This document shows, in pieces, positions 34,913-43,862 of a DNA stretch of 64,000 nucleotides (within the stretch, counting starts at the first letter, position 1; every line of letters begins with the position of its first letter). A model generated the notes under the pieces. That model saw nothing but the letters and a program-made list of their open reading frames with translations, was not told the origin of the DNA and ran no database searches. Source of the stretch: Ruegeria atlantica (lineage in GTDB: Bacteria > Pseudomonadota > Alphaproteobacteria > Rhodobacterales > Rhodobacteraceae); contig NZ_CYPU01000011.1 in the NCBI RefSeq assembly GCF_001458195.1, positions 124,001 through 188,000 on the forward strand. The letters run 5' to 3'. Both the position numbers and the translations under genes were made by a program.

Positions 34913-36276
34913 TCCCGCACCGATCACTTAGGCTCAGGTTGTTCCTGCTGATCCTCACGCCTTTGGTTTTGCTTGCGTTTCTGCTTGGGTTTTGGCGCTT
35001 TACCGTCGCACAGAAAACAGCGCAGGAGCTTTTCGATGAAAGCTTACTGTCTGCGGGGCTCGCAATTTCGCGCGATGTCGCTATCTCGGGCGGCGACGCG
35101 TTGTTGCCCTCGACGCGCAGTATGATCCGCGAAGCATCCGGTGGAGAGATATTCTATCACGTGACCGGTCCGGGCGGCAGCTATGTCACTGGCTACGCGT
35201 ACCCGCCAACATCTGCTGCATCATCGCAACAAGACCCTTACAGTCCACATTTTTTTGAATCTGTGCACCGGGAGGTGCCCGTCCGGGTTCTCAGAATGAC
35301 CGAGCGCGTCACTTTGGAAAATCTGGTGGGGGACGCGACTGTAACTGTGTGGCAGCTCATGGCCGACCGAAATGCATTTGCCAACCAGTTGTCGCTCCGC
35401 GCTGCAATTCTGATGGGCATTTTGTTGACGACGCTTGCCATTGTCGTGTGGTTCGGCGTTGCCCGCGGTCTACGACCGTTGCTCGATTTACAGGAAGCAA
35501 TCGCGCTGAGATCGCCAGACGACCTCAGCGAAATCAAACGGTCGGTCCCGATCGAAGTACGAGGCATTGTCAAAACCCTGAATCGGCTGTTTGGGCAGGT
35601 TGAACACAGCATCAACGCTCATCAAGTGTTTATTTCAGAAGCCGCGCATCAGCTACGAAACCCAGCAGCCGCGGTCCAGTCCATGGCCGAAGCACTGAGA
35701 GATGCGAAAACGGATGAGGACAGGGACAAACGCATTGTTGAGCTTGTGGCCGCAGCAAAAAACTCGGCCACGGTGGCGCAACAGTTATTGTCGCTGGAAC
35801 GACTGCGGCAACCTACGCATCAGGATCAGATGGATGAGATTGATTTCCGCGTAGTCGTGGAAGAGGCTTGTGCAGAGATGGGCGTTCATATCCTCGCAAA
35901 AGGGATCGACTTTGAGGTCGCGATGCCGGACACCCCGATCGTGATCTCAGGGGATCGTGTGTTTTTGACTGAGGCCATCAAAAATCTGCTGGACAACGCT
36001 GTTAAGCACGGTGGTACAAAATTGAGCCGAATTTCAGTCTTGCTGCACTGTGAGGGCGGGAACGTCAAGCTAACTGTGGCCGATGACGGAACAGGTCTTT
36101 CGCCTAACCAAAGCGAAGCCGCGTTCAGTCGGTTTTCGCAGCTCGAGTACTCCGAAGGCAGCGGTTTGGGGTTGTCAATTGTCTCAGCGGTGGCGGAGCG
36201 CCATGAAGGAGTGGTCGCGATCAACCAAGTCGAAAAAGGAGCAAGCGTTACGCTTGAGCTTCCCATAGCCGTCTAG
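34909..36276 (+). CDS. tctE: sensor histidine kinase TctE
   Basis: 455 residues, starting at a GTG that overlaps the tctD stop. Two membrane helices (LFLLILTPLVLLAFLLGFW; AAILMGILLTTLAIVVWFGV) enclose a periplasmic sensor domain, followed by a HAMP-like linker, the H-box FISEAAHQLRNPAAAVQSM, the N-box NLLDNAVKHGG, and G-boxes ADDGTGLSP and GSGLGLSIV. It should sense extracellular tricarboxylate and phosphorylate TctD. Confidence 0.9.
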   Translation: MIPHRSLRLRLFLLILTPLVLLAFLLGFWRFTVAQKTAQELFDESLLSAGLAISRDVAISGGDALLPSTRSMIREASGGEIFYHVTGPGGSYVTGYAYPPTSAASSQQDPYSPHFFESVHREVPVRVLRMTERVTLENLVGDATVTVWQLMADRNAFANQLSLRAAILMGILLTTLAIVVWFGVARGLRPLLDLQEAIALRSPDDLSEIKRSVPIEVRGIVKTLNRLFGQVEHSINAHQVFISEAAHQLRNPAAAVQSMAEALRDAKTDEDRDKRIVELVAAAKNSATVAQQLLSLERLRQPTHQDQMDEIDFRVVVEEACAEMGVHILAKGIDFEVAMPDTPIVISGDRVFLTEAIKNLLDNAVKHGGTKLSRISVLLHCEGGNVKLTVADDGTGLSPNQSEAAFSRFSQLEYSEGSGLGLSIVSAVAERHEGVVAINQVEKGASVTLELPIAV

Positions 36277-36517
36277 TTCATTTCTATTTCTACTCGGAAC
36301 CCGAAACCTGTAACAATCAAAGCGAATTTTTGCGATTGCAGCGAATGACCGATTTCCACCCCAGGTGCCAGGCACGGCGATCTTGATGCACCTTCACCGG
36401 ACTTTGAAGCCTTGTGCAGCGAAATGGCGCTTGGTCCCGCGAGGCAGCTTTTCGTACTTGTTCCACTGAATGGCCACTACTCAACCAGAGATCGCTTCAC
36501 ATAAAACCGCTTAGCGA

Positions 36518-36719
36518 TGTTCGCGGATTGTTATCGCACCATCAAACATCCAATGGTTGCGAAATCTGCCGCTCGAGACGTCGGTCGCCTACAACCGCAA
36601 TGCGAACAACGCTGACCTTTTCAGCGCTTACCTTAAGGATATGTTTCGGAAACTGATTGCGCAACGCAACAACAATGCCCGGACCTTGTACTCTACCAAT
36701 CTGGAAAACGTGTCGTGAA
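36518..36719 (+). pseudogene. possible C-terminal relic of an unknown gene
   Basis: In the 36277-36692 gap, one plus-strand frame reads SNIQWLRNLPLETSVAYNRN then LFSAYLKDMFRKLIAQ and ends at a stop at 36717-36719, overlapping the end of the epimerase gene on the other strand. It begins after an in-frame stop and has no start codon context. It is more protein-like than the rest of the gap, but I cannot name it. Confidence 0.25.
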
Positions 36720-37502
36720 ATAATTGGGGAGCCAGACTGCAAAGAGGCGCTTCAGCGCAGACCTAAAGGCAATGCTTGCAGTGATTTTCGCCGGGCTCCC
36801 ATCTTTCGGCGAATAGCCGATCACTTGCTGCGTTTCGGTGATATCCCAACGCATGCCCGGGTTATCCGACATCAAGTTCAGTGCTGCAAAGGAAACGTCC
36901 TTAGCATCAATTGCGGCGCGCATGCCGCTTAGGAAATCCCGATCGCTCAACCACATTTCTTGGCCCCATCGGCCCATCGCCATATGCGTGCCGGGTTGGT
37001 TGTCATGAGTCCATTGCGTCCAGCCAATGCGCAGACAAATGACAGACAGTTCGTGATGCTCGGCGAAGTAAGCCCCTGTCCGTTCACAGAACAGTTTTGA
37101 CATACCGTAGGCATTCACCGGGCCAGGAGGCGTCTTGCTATTAAGCGCGTCATGCGTGAATCTCTTGTCGCCATGGATCCAATTGGAACTGGCAAGAACC
37201 ACGCGACTGACACCCATGGCGACCGCATGGTGATAGAGCGTAAGGGTTGCATCCATATTGTGCTTGATCGCTGAGGGCCACGTTGCGGCGGGCTCTCTGT
37301 CACCAGCAAGGTGTACGATCACGTCCACACCCTTTAGCAGGCTTGTCCAAGTGCTGTCGTCGGACAGATCCGCGGTATGAATGTCGGGATGATCGACGGG
37401 CCGGATGTCAATGCCAGATACGGTGTAGCCGGGATCACTTTCGAGCGTGTCGAACAGTTTGCGTCCAAGATGCCCGCCGGCGCCTGTGATCAGGACATGC
37501 AT
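36693..37502 (-). CDS. NAD(P)-dependent epimerase/uronate dehydrogenase-like protein
   Basis: 269 residues of the extended short-chain dehydrogenase fold: LITGAGGHLGRKLFDTL for NAD binding, DVIVHLAGDREPAATW, and the catalytic Ser in VVLASSNWIHGD with Tyr-x3-Lys in VNAYGMSKLFCERTG. This matches uronate dehydrogenases, which oxidise galacturonate or glucuronate to the aldarolactone, but substrate is not proven. It is the last gene of the minus-strand ABC operon and overlaps the DUF4380 gene by 13 bases. Confidence 0.82.
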   Translation of the reverse strand: MHVLITGAGGHLGRKLFDTLESDPGYTVSGIDIRPVDHPDIHTADLSDDSTWTSLLKGVDVIVHLAGDREPAATWPSAIKHNMDATLTLYHHAVAMGVSRVVLASSNWIHGDKRFTHDALNSKTPPGPVNAYGMSKLFCERTGAYFAEHHELSVICLRIGWTQWTHDNQPGTHMAMGRWGQEMWLSDRDFLSGMRAAIDAKDVSFAALNLMSDNPGMRWDITETQQVIGYSPKDGSPAKITASIAFRSALKRLFAVWLPNYFTTRFPDW

Positions 37503-38392
37503 GACAGGAATTCCTTGTAGCGTTTGAGACGTACAGGCATTTGTGATGCGTCCTCGTCCGTCAAGACGCGGAACATTTGCCTAAAACTCAGCGTTTCATT
37601 TGGGGCGAGGTCGCGCACGGGGGAGTGCCACTCTGCTTCGCAGTAGGCGTAATCGCCTGAATTGAAGACCTCGAATGGATAGTGATGCGCAAATCGGTCA
37701 CCTTGCCGAGGTTCCGGTACTGAGCACATCAACAAAGGTCCATCCGTTCCGCACTTTACCAGCGTCCGGCTGTTGGGGTTCGGAAGTCCTATCTTGAATT
37801 CCTGCAGCCTGCTACAATCCACGACAGCGCTTCTGCCGTGCGTTGCAACCATCTGTTCGGCAGAGCCGAAAACAGGATAAAACACAGGATGATCCATTTC
37901 GACGCCGATCTTGGTTGGGGTGTTAAGCATCATGACCGACCAAATGCCGGTCAAGCGCGAGGAAGTTCCATGATTGGCAACGATATGTTCAATGTCCCAG
38001 CTCTTCTCAGAAGTCAGTGTGATGCGACGCGAAACAGATAAGTGAGATAAGGGACAGACGGCGCTGGTCAGGTCGATACGAGTGCTGCTTCTCGAAGTGA
38101 TCTGGTAGGAGCCGCTGTCCAACACGGGAAACGGAGCGCCGTTTTCCCAAGACGCGTCAGGGGCGATCCATGTCTTCTCGCCCCCCCAAAGTGGAAAGCC
38201 AAATTGTGGAGAGCGTGTAGGCAAATCGGCGAGCCGGGTGTCATCGACCTCGAATCCGTCAAGATCTGGGTTTTGAAAGAGGAGTGAGCGCCCATGAAAA
38301 CTCACGTCCCAAAGACGGCCTCCAATGCCTGGCAGGAGTGTCAGTCGCAGATCGCCCTGCTGTAGCTGAAGAACACTCCATCTGTCCGGCAT
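37490..38392 (-). CDS. DUF4380 (aldose-epimerase-like) protein
   Basis: About 300 residues with a beta-rich galactose-mutarotase-like fold: LTLLPGIGGRLWDVSFHGRS, FPLWGGEKTWIAP and SWDIEHIVANHG are characteristic. ATG 38392 follows GGGAG; the longer frame upstream is discounted because it would cross a hairpin. Such proteins often accompany sugar-acid transport genes and may act as mutarotases or as sugar sensors. Co-transcribed with the upstream ABC genes and the epimerase. Confidence 0.72.
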   Translation of the reverse strand: MPDRWSVLQLQQGDLRLTLLPGIGGRLWDVSFHGRSLLFQNPDLDGFEVDDTRLADLPTRSPQFGFPLWGGEKTWIAPDASWENGAPFPVLDSGSYQITSRSSTRIDLTSAVCPLSHLSVSRRITLTSEKSWDIEHIVANHGTSSRLTGIWSVMMLNTPTKIGVEMDHPVFYPVFGSAEQMVATHGRSAVVDCSRLQEFKIGLPNPNSRTLVKCGTDGPLLMCSVPEPRQGDRFAHHYPFEVFNSGDYAYCEAEWHSPVRDLAPNETLSFRQMFRVLTDEDASQMPVRLKRYKEFLSCMS

Positions 38393-38412
38393 GTTTGCTC
38401 CCTGACGGTGTT

Positions 38413-38435
38413 CCGGCGCGACATGGCCGCGCCGG
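38413..38435 (-). other. intercistronic hairpin after the ABC binding-protein gene
   Basis: A perfect eight-base-pair stem (CCGGCGCG/CGCGCCGG, seven-base loop) begins nine bases after the stop of the binding-protein gene, before the DUF4380 gene. It follows the same pattern as those after tctC, dctP and the second ABC binding protein. Confidence 0.55.
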
Positions 38436-38444
38436 GATGAAAAT

Positions 38445-39440
38445 TTAGACGTGCTTAAACTGTGCGACATTCTCGGACGTGATCGGCATCACCCCGGTTT
38501 CGACGCGTTCAGGCAGCGGGTTGATCCCGGCGGCCTTCCAATCCGGCAAGACCTTCAACGCATCGGTATTTTGCCAATGCATCATGTGGAAGGCGAGGAA
38601 TATCTCCAAATAGGACTTCTGGGCCACAGCACCGTGTATGGTGCCGTCTTCGATGTAGGGCAGCATGTCGTCATTACGATCCATCGCGACGATCTTGATG
38701 TCCTTGCGACCCGCCTCGTTGACCGCTATCGCAGCGCCTTTGCCGCTGTCGCCATCTGTGCCGCCAATGCCTACAATATCCGGGTTTGCCTGAATGGCTT
38801 GAAGATAGGCTGTTGGCGCGTAGGACGGGTCGGCCTTGTCGTTCACAACATCGACGACTTCGATATCCGGGTATTTCTCAGCGAAAACTTGTTTGTATCC
38901 CTCGACCCGCTCCAGCGTGGAAGGAGCGGGAAACGTGCCGAGGATGACCTTCCCCTTGCCGCCAATCGCTTGCGCCAGCATCTCGCCGCCGACACGTCCT
39001 GCCTGAACGCCATTGATGCCGAGGAACGTGGACCGGGGGCTGTCGGGAATGTCACCTATACAGCACGTGATCGGAATCCCGGCTTCGACCGCGCGTTCAA
39101 CGCCGGGTGCCAAAGTAGCCGGATCACCGGGGAAGATGAGGATACCTGCGGGGCGTCTGGCGATCAATTCGTCCAGTTGGCGCGCTTGCGCTGCAGTGTC
39201 AAAATCTAGGGGGCCCGTGAACGTGGCTTTGATGCCCATCAACTCCTCAAGATCTTCCATCGCGTTGCGATAATCTACCCAGAACGGCACTTGTGTGACG
39301 ATGGACAGGAAAACGTATTCCTTGCCAGCGGCTTGCGCCATGGCTTCCTTGGACAGCATGGGCAGTCCGAAAGCGGCGGCCAGTCCCGCAGTCGTGCCCG
39401 CTGTCAGCAGCTTGCGCCGATTTACTTTCAATTCGGTCAT
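38445..39440 (-). CDS. sugar-type ABC transporter substrate-binding protein (importer 1)
   Basis: 331 residues with a twin-arginine-like leader (VNRRKLLTAGTTAGLAAAFG) and a periplasmic-binding-protein type I fold (RbsB/LacI-like): YVFLSIVTQVPFWVDYRNAM, AGILIFPGDPATLAPGVERA, GKVILGTFPAPSTLERVEGY, and GIGGTDGDSGKGAAIAVNEA. It is the third gene of an operon with permease and ATPase. Ligand unknown; the local enzymes point to a hexose or sugar acid. Confidence 0.9.
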   Translation of the reverse strand: MTELKVNRRKLLTAGTTAGLAAAFGLPMLSKEAMAQAAGKEYVFLSIVTQVPFWVDYRNAMEDLEELMGIKATFTGPLDFDTAAQARQLDELIARRPAGILIFPGDPATLAPGVERAVEAGIPITCCIGDIPDSPRSTFLGINGVQAGRVGGEMLAQAIGGKGKVILGTFPAPSTLERVEGYKQVFAEKYPDIEVVDVVNDKADPSYAPTAYLQAIQANPDIVGIGGTDGDSGKGAAIAVNEAGRKDIKIVAMDRNDDMLPYIEDGTIHGAVAQKSYLEIFLAFHMMHWQNTDALKVLPDWKAAGINPLPERVETGVMPITSENVAQFKHV

Positions 39441-39496
39441 CGTAGTCTCCCTGTTTTGGATCTTTGGTTGTTGTTGAGTTTTGGAGAGCTTCGGGC

Positions 39497-40489
39497 CTAG
39501 CCCCGTTTGCTTCGGATCAGCATGTCCAAGGCGACTGCTGTAACGAGTACACCGCCGATGACGATCATCTGCCAGTAGATCGATACGGCCAGCATCGTCA
39601 TGGTGTTGTTGATTAACGCGACGAAAACGACGCCAAGGAAAGCTCCAAGGATAGTGCCTTCTCCTCCTCGTAAAGATGCGCCGCCGATGACGGCCGCCGC
39701 CAGAACTTGCAGTTCGATGCCATTGCCTGCCGTGGGCGTACCGCTCATCAGGCGGGAAGCCAGCAAGACACCCGCCAGAGCAGCCAGGACACCGGTCAGT
39801 GCGTACAGAATGATGCGCACGCGTGTGACGTGGATGCCTGAGAGCATCGCGGCTTTTTCATTGGCGCCAATGAAATAGACCTGACGAAAGAAACGCGTAT
39901 GGCGGACGGCCAGATCAAACAGGATCACCAGCAGAATGGTGAACAAAACAATCACCGGAAAGCCGCCGATGTCAGCTTTACCGATCCAGGCGAAAGACGT
40001 CGGCAGGCTGGATACTGAAAACCCCTCGGTTAATACGAGGGCTATACCGCGTGCGATCGACATCGTGCCGAGCGTTGCGATCAGCGGATTGATCCCGAGG
40101 CCGGTCACCAGCACACCGTTCACCACGCCCACGATGCCACCTAGAATGAGCCCGCAGGCTACGGCGAGCGGGATTGCCATACCGGACAAAAGCAGCATGG
40201 CGACGACGGTGGAAGACAGGGCCATTACCGACCCAACCGACAGATCGAAACCACCGGATGCAAGCAGGATCGCCATGCCGATCACGATGATTGCGGTCGG
40301 TGCCATGCCCACAGCTACTGCTCGAAAGTTCGAGAAGCTCAGGAAGTAGGGGTTGATGTTGGACATTACGATGATGATGGCGGCGATCAGGACGATCAGC
40401 GTTAACTCACGAATATCAACAAAGGCTTGCAGGACACGGCGCAACAGGGGTGGTTTCATGGGCAAATTGGCTTGAGCTGTCATGGTCAC
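39497..40489 (-). CDS. sugar-type ABC transporter permease (importer 1)
   Basis: 330 residues, RbsC-like, with eight to ten membrane helices. Key regions are ILLASGGFDLSVGSVMALSS (the conserved 'DLSVG' element), LVTGLGINPLIATLGTMSIA, and LQVLAAAVIGGASLRGGEGT with the EAA-like loop. It overlaps the ATPase gene's stop by four bases. It should form the homodimeric membrane channel of the importer. Confidence 0.92.
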   Translation of the reverse strand: MTMTAQANLPMKPPLLRRVLQAFVDIRELTLIVLIAAIIIVMSNINPYFLSFSNFRAVAVGMAPTAIIVIGMAILLASGGFDLSVGSVMALSSTVVAMLLLSGMAIPLAVACGLILGGIVGVVNGVLVTGLGINPLIATLGTMSIARGIALVLTEGFSVSSLPTSFAWIGKADIGGFPVIVLFTILLVILFDLAVRHTRFFRQVYFIGANEKAAMLSGIHVTRVRIILYALTGVLAALAGVLLASRLMSGTPTAGNGIELQVLAAAVIGGASLRGGEGTILGAFLGVVFVALINNTMTMLAVSIYWQMIVIGGVLVTAVALDMLIRSKRG

Positions 40490-42051
40490 GTCGCGACTCC
40501 TGATTGATTGGGTTGAGTTGCATCCACCGATGGAACAGAGTTTCCGGCGGCCAATTGAAGAAGCGTAGTCTCGGTTGCCTCAGCTGCCGCGACATCGCCC
40601 ATGAGGCGACCGTCGTGAACCACAAGGATGCGCGAAGAGAGAGAGACAAGTTCAGGGAAATCGGATGACACCACGAGGATGGCCATCCCTTCGGCGGCTC
40701 GACGTAAAAGCTCTGTGTGAATCTGAAATTTGGCCCCGACATCAACACCTTTTGTGGGCTCCTCGATGATCAGAAGAGCTGGAGCACGTTTGAGCCATTT
40801 TGCCAGCATGATCTTTTGCTGGTTGCCCCCTGACAGATCGCCAACAAGTTCGGTAATCCCGCTGGTTTTGACACTGAAGGCGTTAATGGCGGCCTGGCTC
40901 GCAGCTTTGATTGTGCTGGCACGTATGAAACCGACAGACGTGTGTTCGGAAAGACTGGCTGCAATCAGGTTGTCGCTGAGCGATTGTTCCAGAAATAGAC
41001 CTTCGGTCTTGCGTTCCTCGGGGACAAACCCGACACCAGCGCGCATCGCTTGCCGCAAGGACGCAAAGCTGACTGGCTTGCCATGCAATCTGATTTCGCC
41101 TGTCGCGCCATGCATCAGTCCAGCGATGGACCGGACAATCTCGCTGCGGCGGGCGCCCATTAGACCGGCCATACCAACGATCTCTCCGGCTTTTATGGAA
41201 AACGAAATGTCTTCAAACTCGGCGGGGTGCGTCAGGTTCTTTACATTCAAAACCTCGTTGCCGCCGCCTTGATCCGAACGGGTGACATCACCGGGATGTG
41301 CGCCGCCGATCATCTCGGCAACGACCTTTTCCTGTGAGGTTTCTGACACGGGCAATGTGCTGATGCGGCGTCCGTCGCGCAGAACAGTGATGCGGTCTGA
41401 AATCTGGAAGATCTCGGCCATGTGGTGACTGACATACACGATGCCAATCCCCTTCTTTGTAAGGGACTTTAAGACGTCGAATAGTGCGTCCACTTCATCG
41501 GGTGCCAATGCTGAAGTTGGCTCATCCAAAAGCAGGACGCGGGAGTTCAGTGACAACGCCTTGGCAATTTCTACGATCTGGCGGGAGCTAATCGGAAGGC
41601 CGTCAACCGGCATGGAAACATCAATATCCAGACCGAACTCCGCCAACAACGCTTCCGCCCGACGACGCAATTCAGGCCAGTCGACGACACCCAACCGGGT
41701 GGGCACGCGGCCTGCGAAGATGTTTTCCGCTACGGAGAGGGCACCGGCGAGGCTGAGTTCCTGAAAGACACAGCCAATACCGAGTGATTGCGCATGTGAC
41801 GGGCTTTCAATCAGCTGCTCGTTGCCATCGCACAGGATTCGCCCGGTTGTAGGCTGGTGAAGTCCATAAAGAAGACCGAGGCAGGTGGATTTCCCAGCAC
41901 CGTTTTCACCACAAAGCGCGTGAACTTCACCGGGTCTCAACTCGAAGTCGACACCGTCCAAAACAATGTTCGTTCCGAAGCTTTTGCCAGCCGCTTCCAG
42001 TTGAATCAGTGGCTGTGACCTCAGTGCGCCATGTTCCATTGCAGGTGTCAT
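40486..42051 (-). CDS. sugar-type ABC transporter ATP-binding protein (importer 1)
   Basis: 521 residues with two fused ABC domains, as in RbsA/MglA. Domain 1 has Walker A GENGAGKST, signature-like ISSRQIVEIAKAL and Walker B VLLLDEPTSAL. Domain 2 has the usual altered Walker A (GLMGARRSEIV), signature LSGGNQQKIMLAK and Walker B LLIIEEPTKGVD. The second domain is therefore probably catalytically poor, as normal for the family. ATG 42051 follows GGGAGGAG, and a long palindrome (42071-42104) lies just upstream. Confidence 0.93.
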   Translation of the reverse strand: MTPAMEHGALRSQPLIQLEAAGKSFGTNIVLDGVDFELRPGEVHALCGENGAGKSTCLGLLYGLHQPTTGRILCDGNEQLIESPSHAQSLGIGCVFQELSLAGALSVAENIFAGRVPTRLGVVDWPELRRRAEALLAEFGLDIDVSMPVDGLPISSRQIVEIAKALSLNSRVLLLDEPTSALAPDEVDALFDVLKSLTKKGIGIVYVSHHMAEIFQISDRITVLRDGRRISTLPVSETSQEKVVAEMIGGAHPGDVTRSDQGGGNEVLNVKNLTHPAEFEDISFSIKAGEIVGMAGLMGARRSEIVRSIAGLMHGATGEIRLHGKPVSFASLRQAMRAGVGFVPEERKTEGLFLEQSLSDNLIAASLSEHTSVGFIRASTIKAASQAAINAFSVKTSGITELVGDLSGGNQQKIMLAKWLKRAPALLIIEEPTKGVDVGAKFQIHTELLRRAAEGMAILVVSSDFPELVSLSSRILVVHDGRLMGDVAAAEATETTLLQLAAGNSVPSVDATQPNQSGVAT

Positions 42052-42070
42052 ACAAAGCTCCTCCCGCTTT

Positions 42071-42104
42071 TTGATTGGCATCTGATATCTCAGATGTCAA
42101 TCAA
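42071..42104. promoter_or_regulatory. GntR-type operator upstream of importer 1 operon
   Basis: A 34-bp inverted repeat with 15-base arms (TTGATTGGCATCTGA and its near-complement, one mismatch) around TATC, 19 bases upstream of the ATPase start. Its inner CTGATAT element recurs in the palindrome between the gntR gene and the lactonase gene, so the same regulator probably controls both operons. Confidence 0.6.
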
Positions 42105-42187
42105 AAAGAGATAGCGGTGAAGCGGAACAAGAAAGGGGCGGTGCCGATATGGCCCGCCCCCCTTCAAAAACTCAGCTGCTCTATGCG

Positions 42188-42859
42188 TCAGGGCGCAGCG
42201 GCTCCTTCGAGAACAATTGCAGCGCTCTTGTAGGCCTGCCGCGTGCGATCAATATGTGCCGTAAGAAGAGACTTGATCTTGGCCATGTTCCCTTCGCGCA
42301 CTGCAATCGCAATCTTCGCATGTTCATCAAAAGAGAGTTCGGTGTGCTGCGGCAGCTTCGCCAGGTGGGTTCGTAGTGCTGCAATCTTACCGATGTATCG
42401 GGTATAGCTAGCCGTCAAATAATCGTTCCCGGCATGTTCGAAGATCAACTGATGAAACGTGGTATCTAGTGAAAGGTAGCCTTTCTCGTTGCCGCGCCTC
42501 CGTTCTCGCTCCATTTCCGTCACGACGCGTTGCATTTCATTCGCTAGTCCTTCAGGGTCACGCGACAATGCCAGTTCGAAGGCGGCTGTTTCAATCGCTT
42601 GTCTGAAGTCGCAGATTTGGGTGACTTCCGGTTCAGACAAGGAAAACACGCGTGCGCCTTTTTGCGGTTCGATACTGACCAACCCTTCGTCACGCAATTG
42701 AGCGAGCGCCTCGCGGACCGGTGACTTAGACACGCCCAGCTCTTCGGAGATTTTTCGCTCCGACAAAACCTGACCCATCTTCAGGGAGCCATCGATAATG
42801 CTGTTCCGCAAATGCTCCAGTGCGAGTTCACGCAATGATTTGGGTCTCTCAAGGGCCAT
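42188..42859 (-). CDS. GntR/FadR-family regulator of the sugar-acid locus
   Basis: About 224 residues: winged HTH (ERKISEELGVSKSPVREALA, then QLRDEGLVSIEPQKGARVF) and FCD domain (EVTQICDFRQAIETAAFELA; TTFHQLIFEHAGNDYL; FDEHAKIAIAVREGN). ATG 42859 follows GGAG and is preferred over the longer frame that runs through the operator. It lies between the two divergent transport operons, and palindromes occur in both promoter regions. Typical ligands of this class are sugar acids such as galactonate or 2-keto-3-deoxy acids. Confidence 0.9.
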   Translation of the reverse strand: MALERPKSLRELALEHLRNSIIDGSLKMGQVLSERKISEELGVSKSPVREALAQLRDEGLVSIEPQKGARVFSLSEPEVTQICDFRQAIETAAFELALSRDPEGLANEMQRVVTEMERERRRGNEKGYLSLDTTFHQLIFEHAGNDYLTASYTRYIGKIAALRTHLAKLPQHTELSFDEHAKIAIAVREGNMAKIKSLLTAHIDRTRQAYKSAAIVLEGAAAP

Positions 42860-42896
42860 CTGGGGATATCTCCAAAAAAGGTGTTGCCAGATGCAA

Positions 42897-42940
42897 GATA
42901 TCTGATACACCAGATTAGGCAAGCTGGTATATCAGATATC
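42897..42940. promoter_or_regulatory. GntR-type operator between gntR and the catabolic operon
   Basis: Two 17-base arms (GATATCTGATACACCAG and CTGGTATATCAGATATC, one mismatch) separated by ten bases fill the divergent promoter gap. Each arm contains a GATATCTGAT core shared with the site at 42071-42104. The layout fits cooperative binding of two dimers and joint control of gntR and the catabolic genes. Confidence 0.7.
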
Positions 42941-42951
42941 AGAATGCGATA

Positions 42952-43836
42952 ATGGAGGTCAAAAAATTGCGCGCAGAGTTGGTGGTTGACTGCAAGAACC
43001 AGCACGGGGAAGGGATTTTCTGGAATCCCGCCGATGGGCTTGTCTGGTGGACCGACATCGAAGGCAGCGCGCTTTTCTCATTTGATCCGGTAACTTCGAA
43101 AAGCACGTCTCATAAGATGCCAGAGCGCGTATGTTGCTTTGCTCCGCGGATCTCTGGAGGGCTGATCGTTGCTTATGCAGATCGTGTCGTTTTGCTCGAT
43201 CAGGCCATGAAAGAAGAATCCCTCGTCACCCGATTCGAGTCGAATAACGCGGAGACGCGGTTGAATGACGGGCGGACTGATCGTCAGGGGCGGTTGATTG
43301 TCGGGGGGATGAACGAAGTCTCGGGTAATGCCGATTCGTCGGTTATTTGCGTCGACACGGATCTGAACGTGCGCACAATCATCGAAGGGGTGTCTTGCGC
43401 CAATTCGACCTGCTTCACGGCGGATGGAACTACAATGTTCTTTGCCGATACCCCGGATCGGGAAATCGTGGCGTTCGACTACGACACTGATAGTGGATCT
43501 GTTTCGAACCGTCGGATGCATGTTTCTTTCGAGGATGAACCCGGCCTGCCCGATGGGTCCTGCGTGGATGCAGAAGGCGGTGTCTGGAATGCCGAATGGG
43601 AAGGCCATCGCGTTGTGCGTGTTGCACCCAACGGCACGATCAATCGCGTGATCGAGGTGCCGGTCTGGAAGCCCACCTGTTGCGCATTCGGTGGTCCAGA
43701 CCTCGACACGCTTTTCATAACGACATCGCGGCTGATGAGTGACGAAGCCGCTTTATCAAAAGAACCGGAATCCGGCGGTCTCTTCGCCGTGAAACCCGGC
43801 ATTCGTGGCGTGATCGACACGCCGTTCAACGGATAA
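42952..43836 (+). CDS. SMP-30/gluconolactonase-family lactonase
   Basis: About 290 residues, six-bladed beta-propeller of the SMP-30 family. Metal ligands are visible as Glu in QHGEGIFWNP, Asn in TRLNDGRTDRQGRLIVGGM, and Asp in LPDGSCVDAEGGVWNAEW. It should hydrolyse a sugar lactone to the aldonate. The ATG at 42952 overlaps a GGAGGT sequence that fits better as the ribosome-binding site for the TTG at 42967, so the true start may be five codons later. First gene of a long plus-strand operon. Confidence 0.88.
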   Translation: MEVKKLRAELVVDCKNQHGEGIFWNPADGLVWWTDIEGSALFSFDPVTSKSTSHKMPERVCCFAPRISGGLIVAYADRVVLLDQAMKEESLVTRFESNNAETRLNDGRTDRQGRLIVGGMNEVSGNADSSVICVDTDLNVRTIIEGVSCANSTCFTADGTTMFFADTPDREIVAFDYDTDSGSVSNRRMHVSFEDEPGLPDGSCVDAEGGVWNAEWEGHRVVRVAPNGTINRVIEVPVWKPTCCAFGGPDLDTLFITTSRLMSDEAALSKEPESGGLFAVKPGIRGVIDTPFNG

Positions 43837-43862
43837 CCAACGAATTTCTGGAGGAGAAAACA

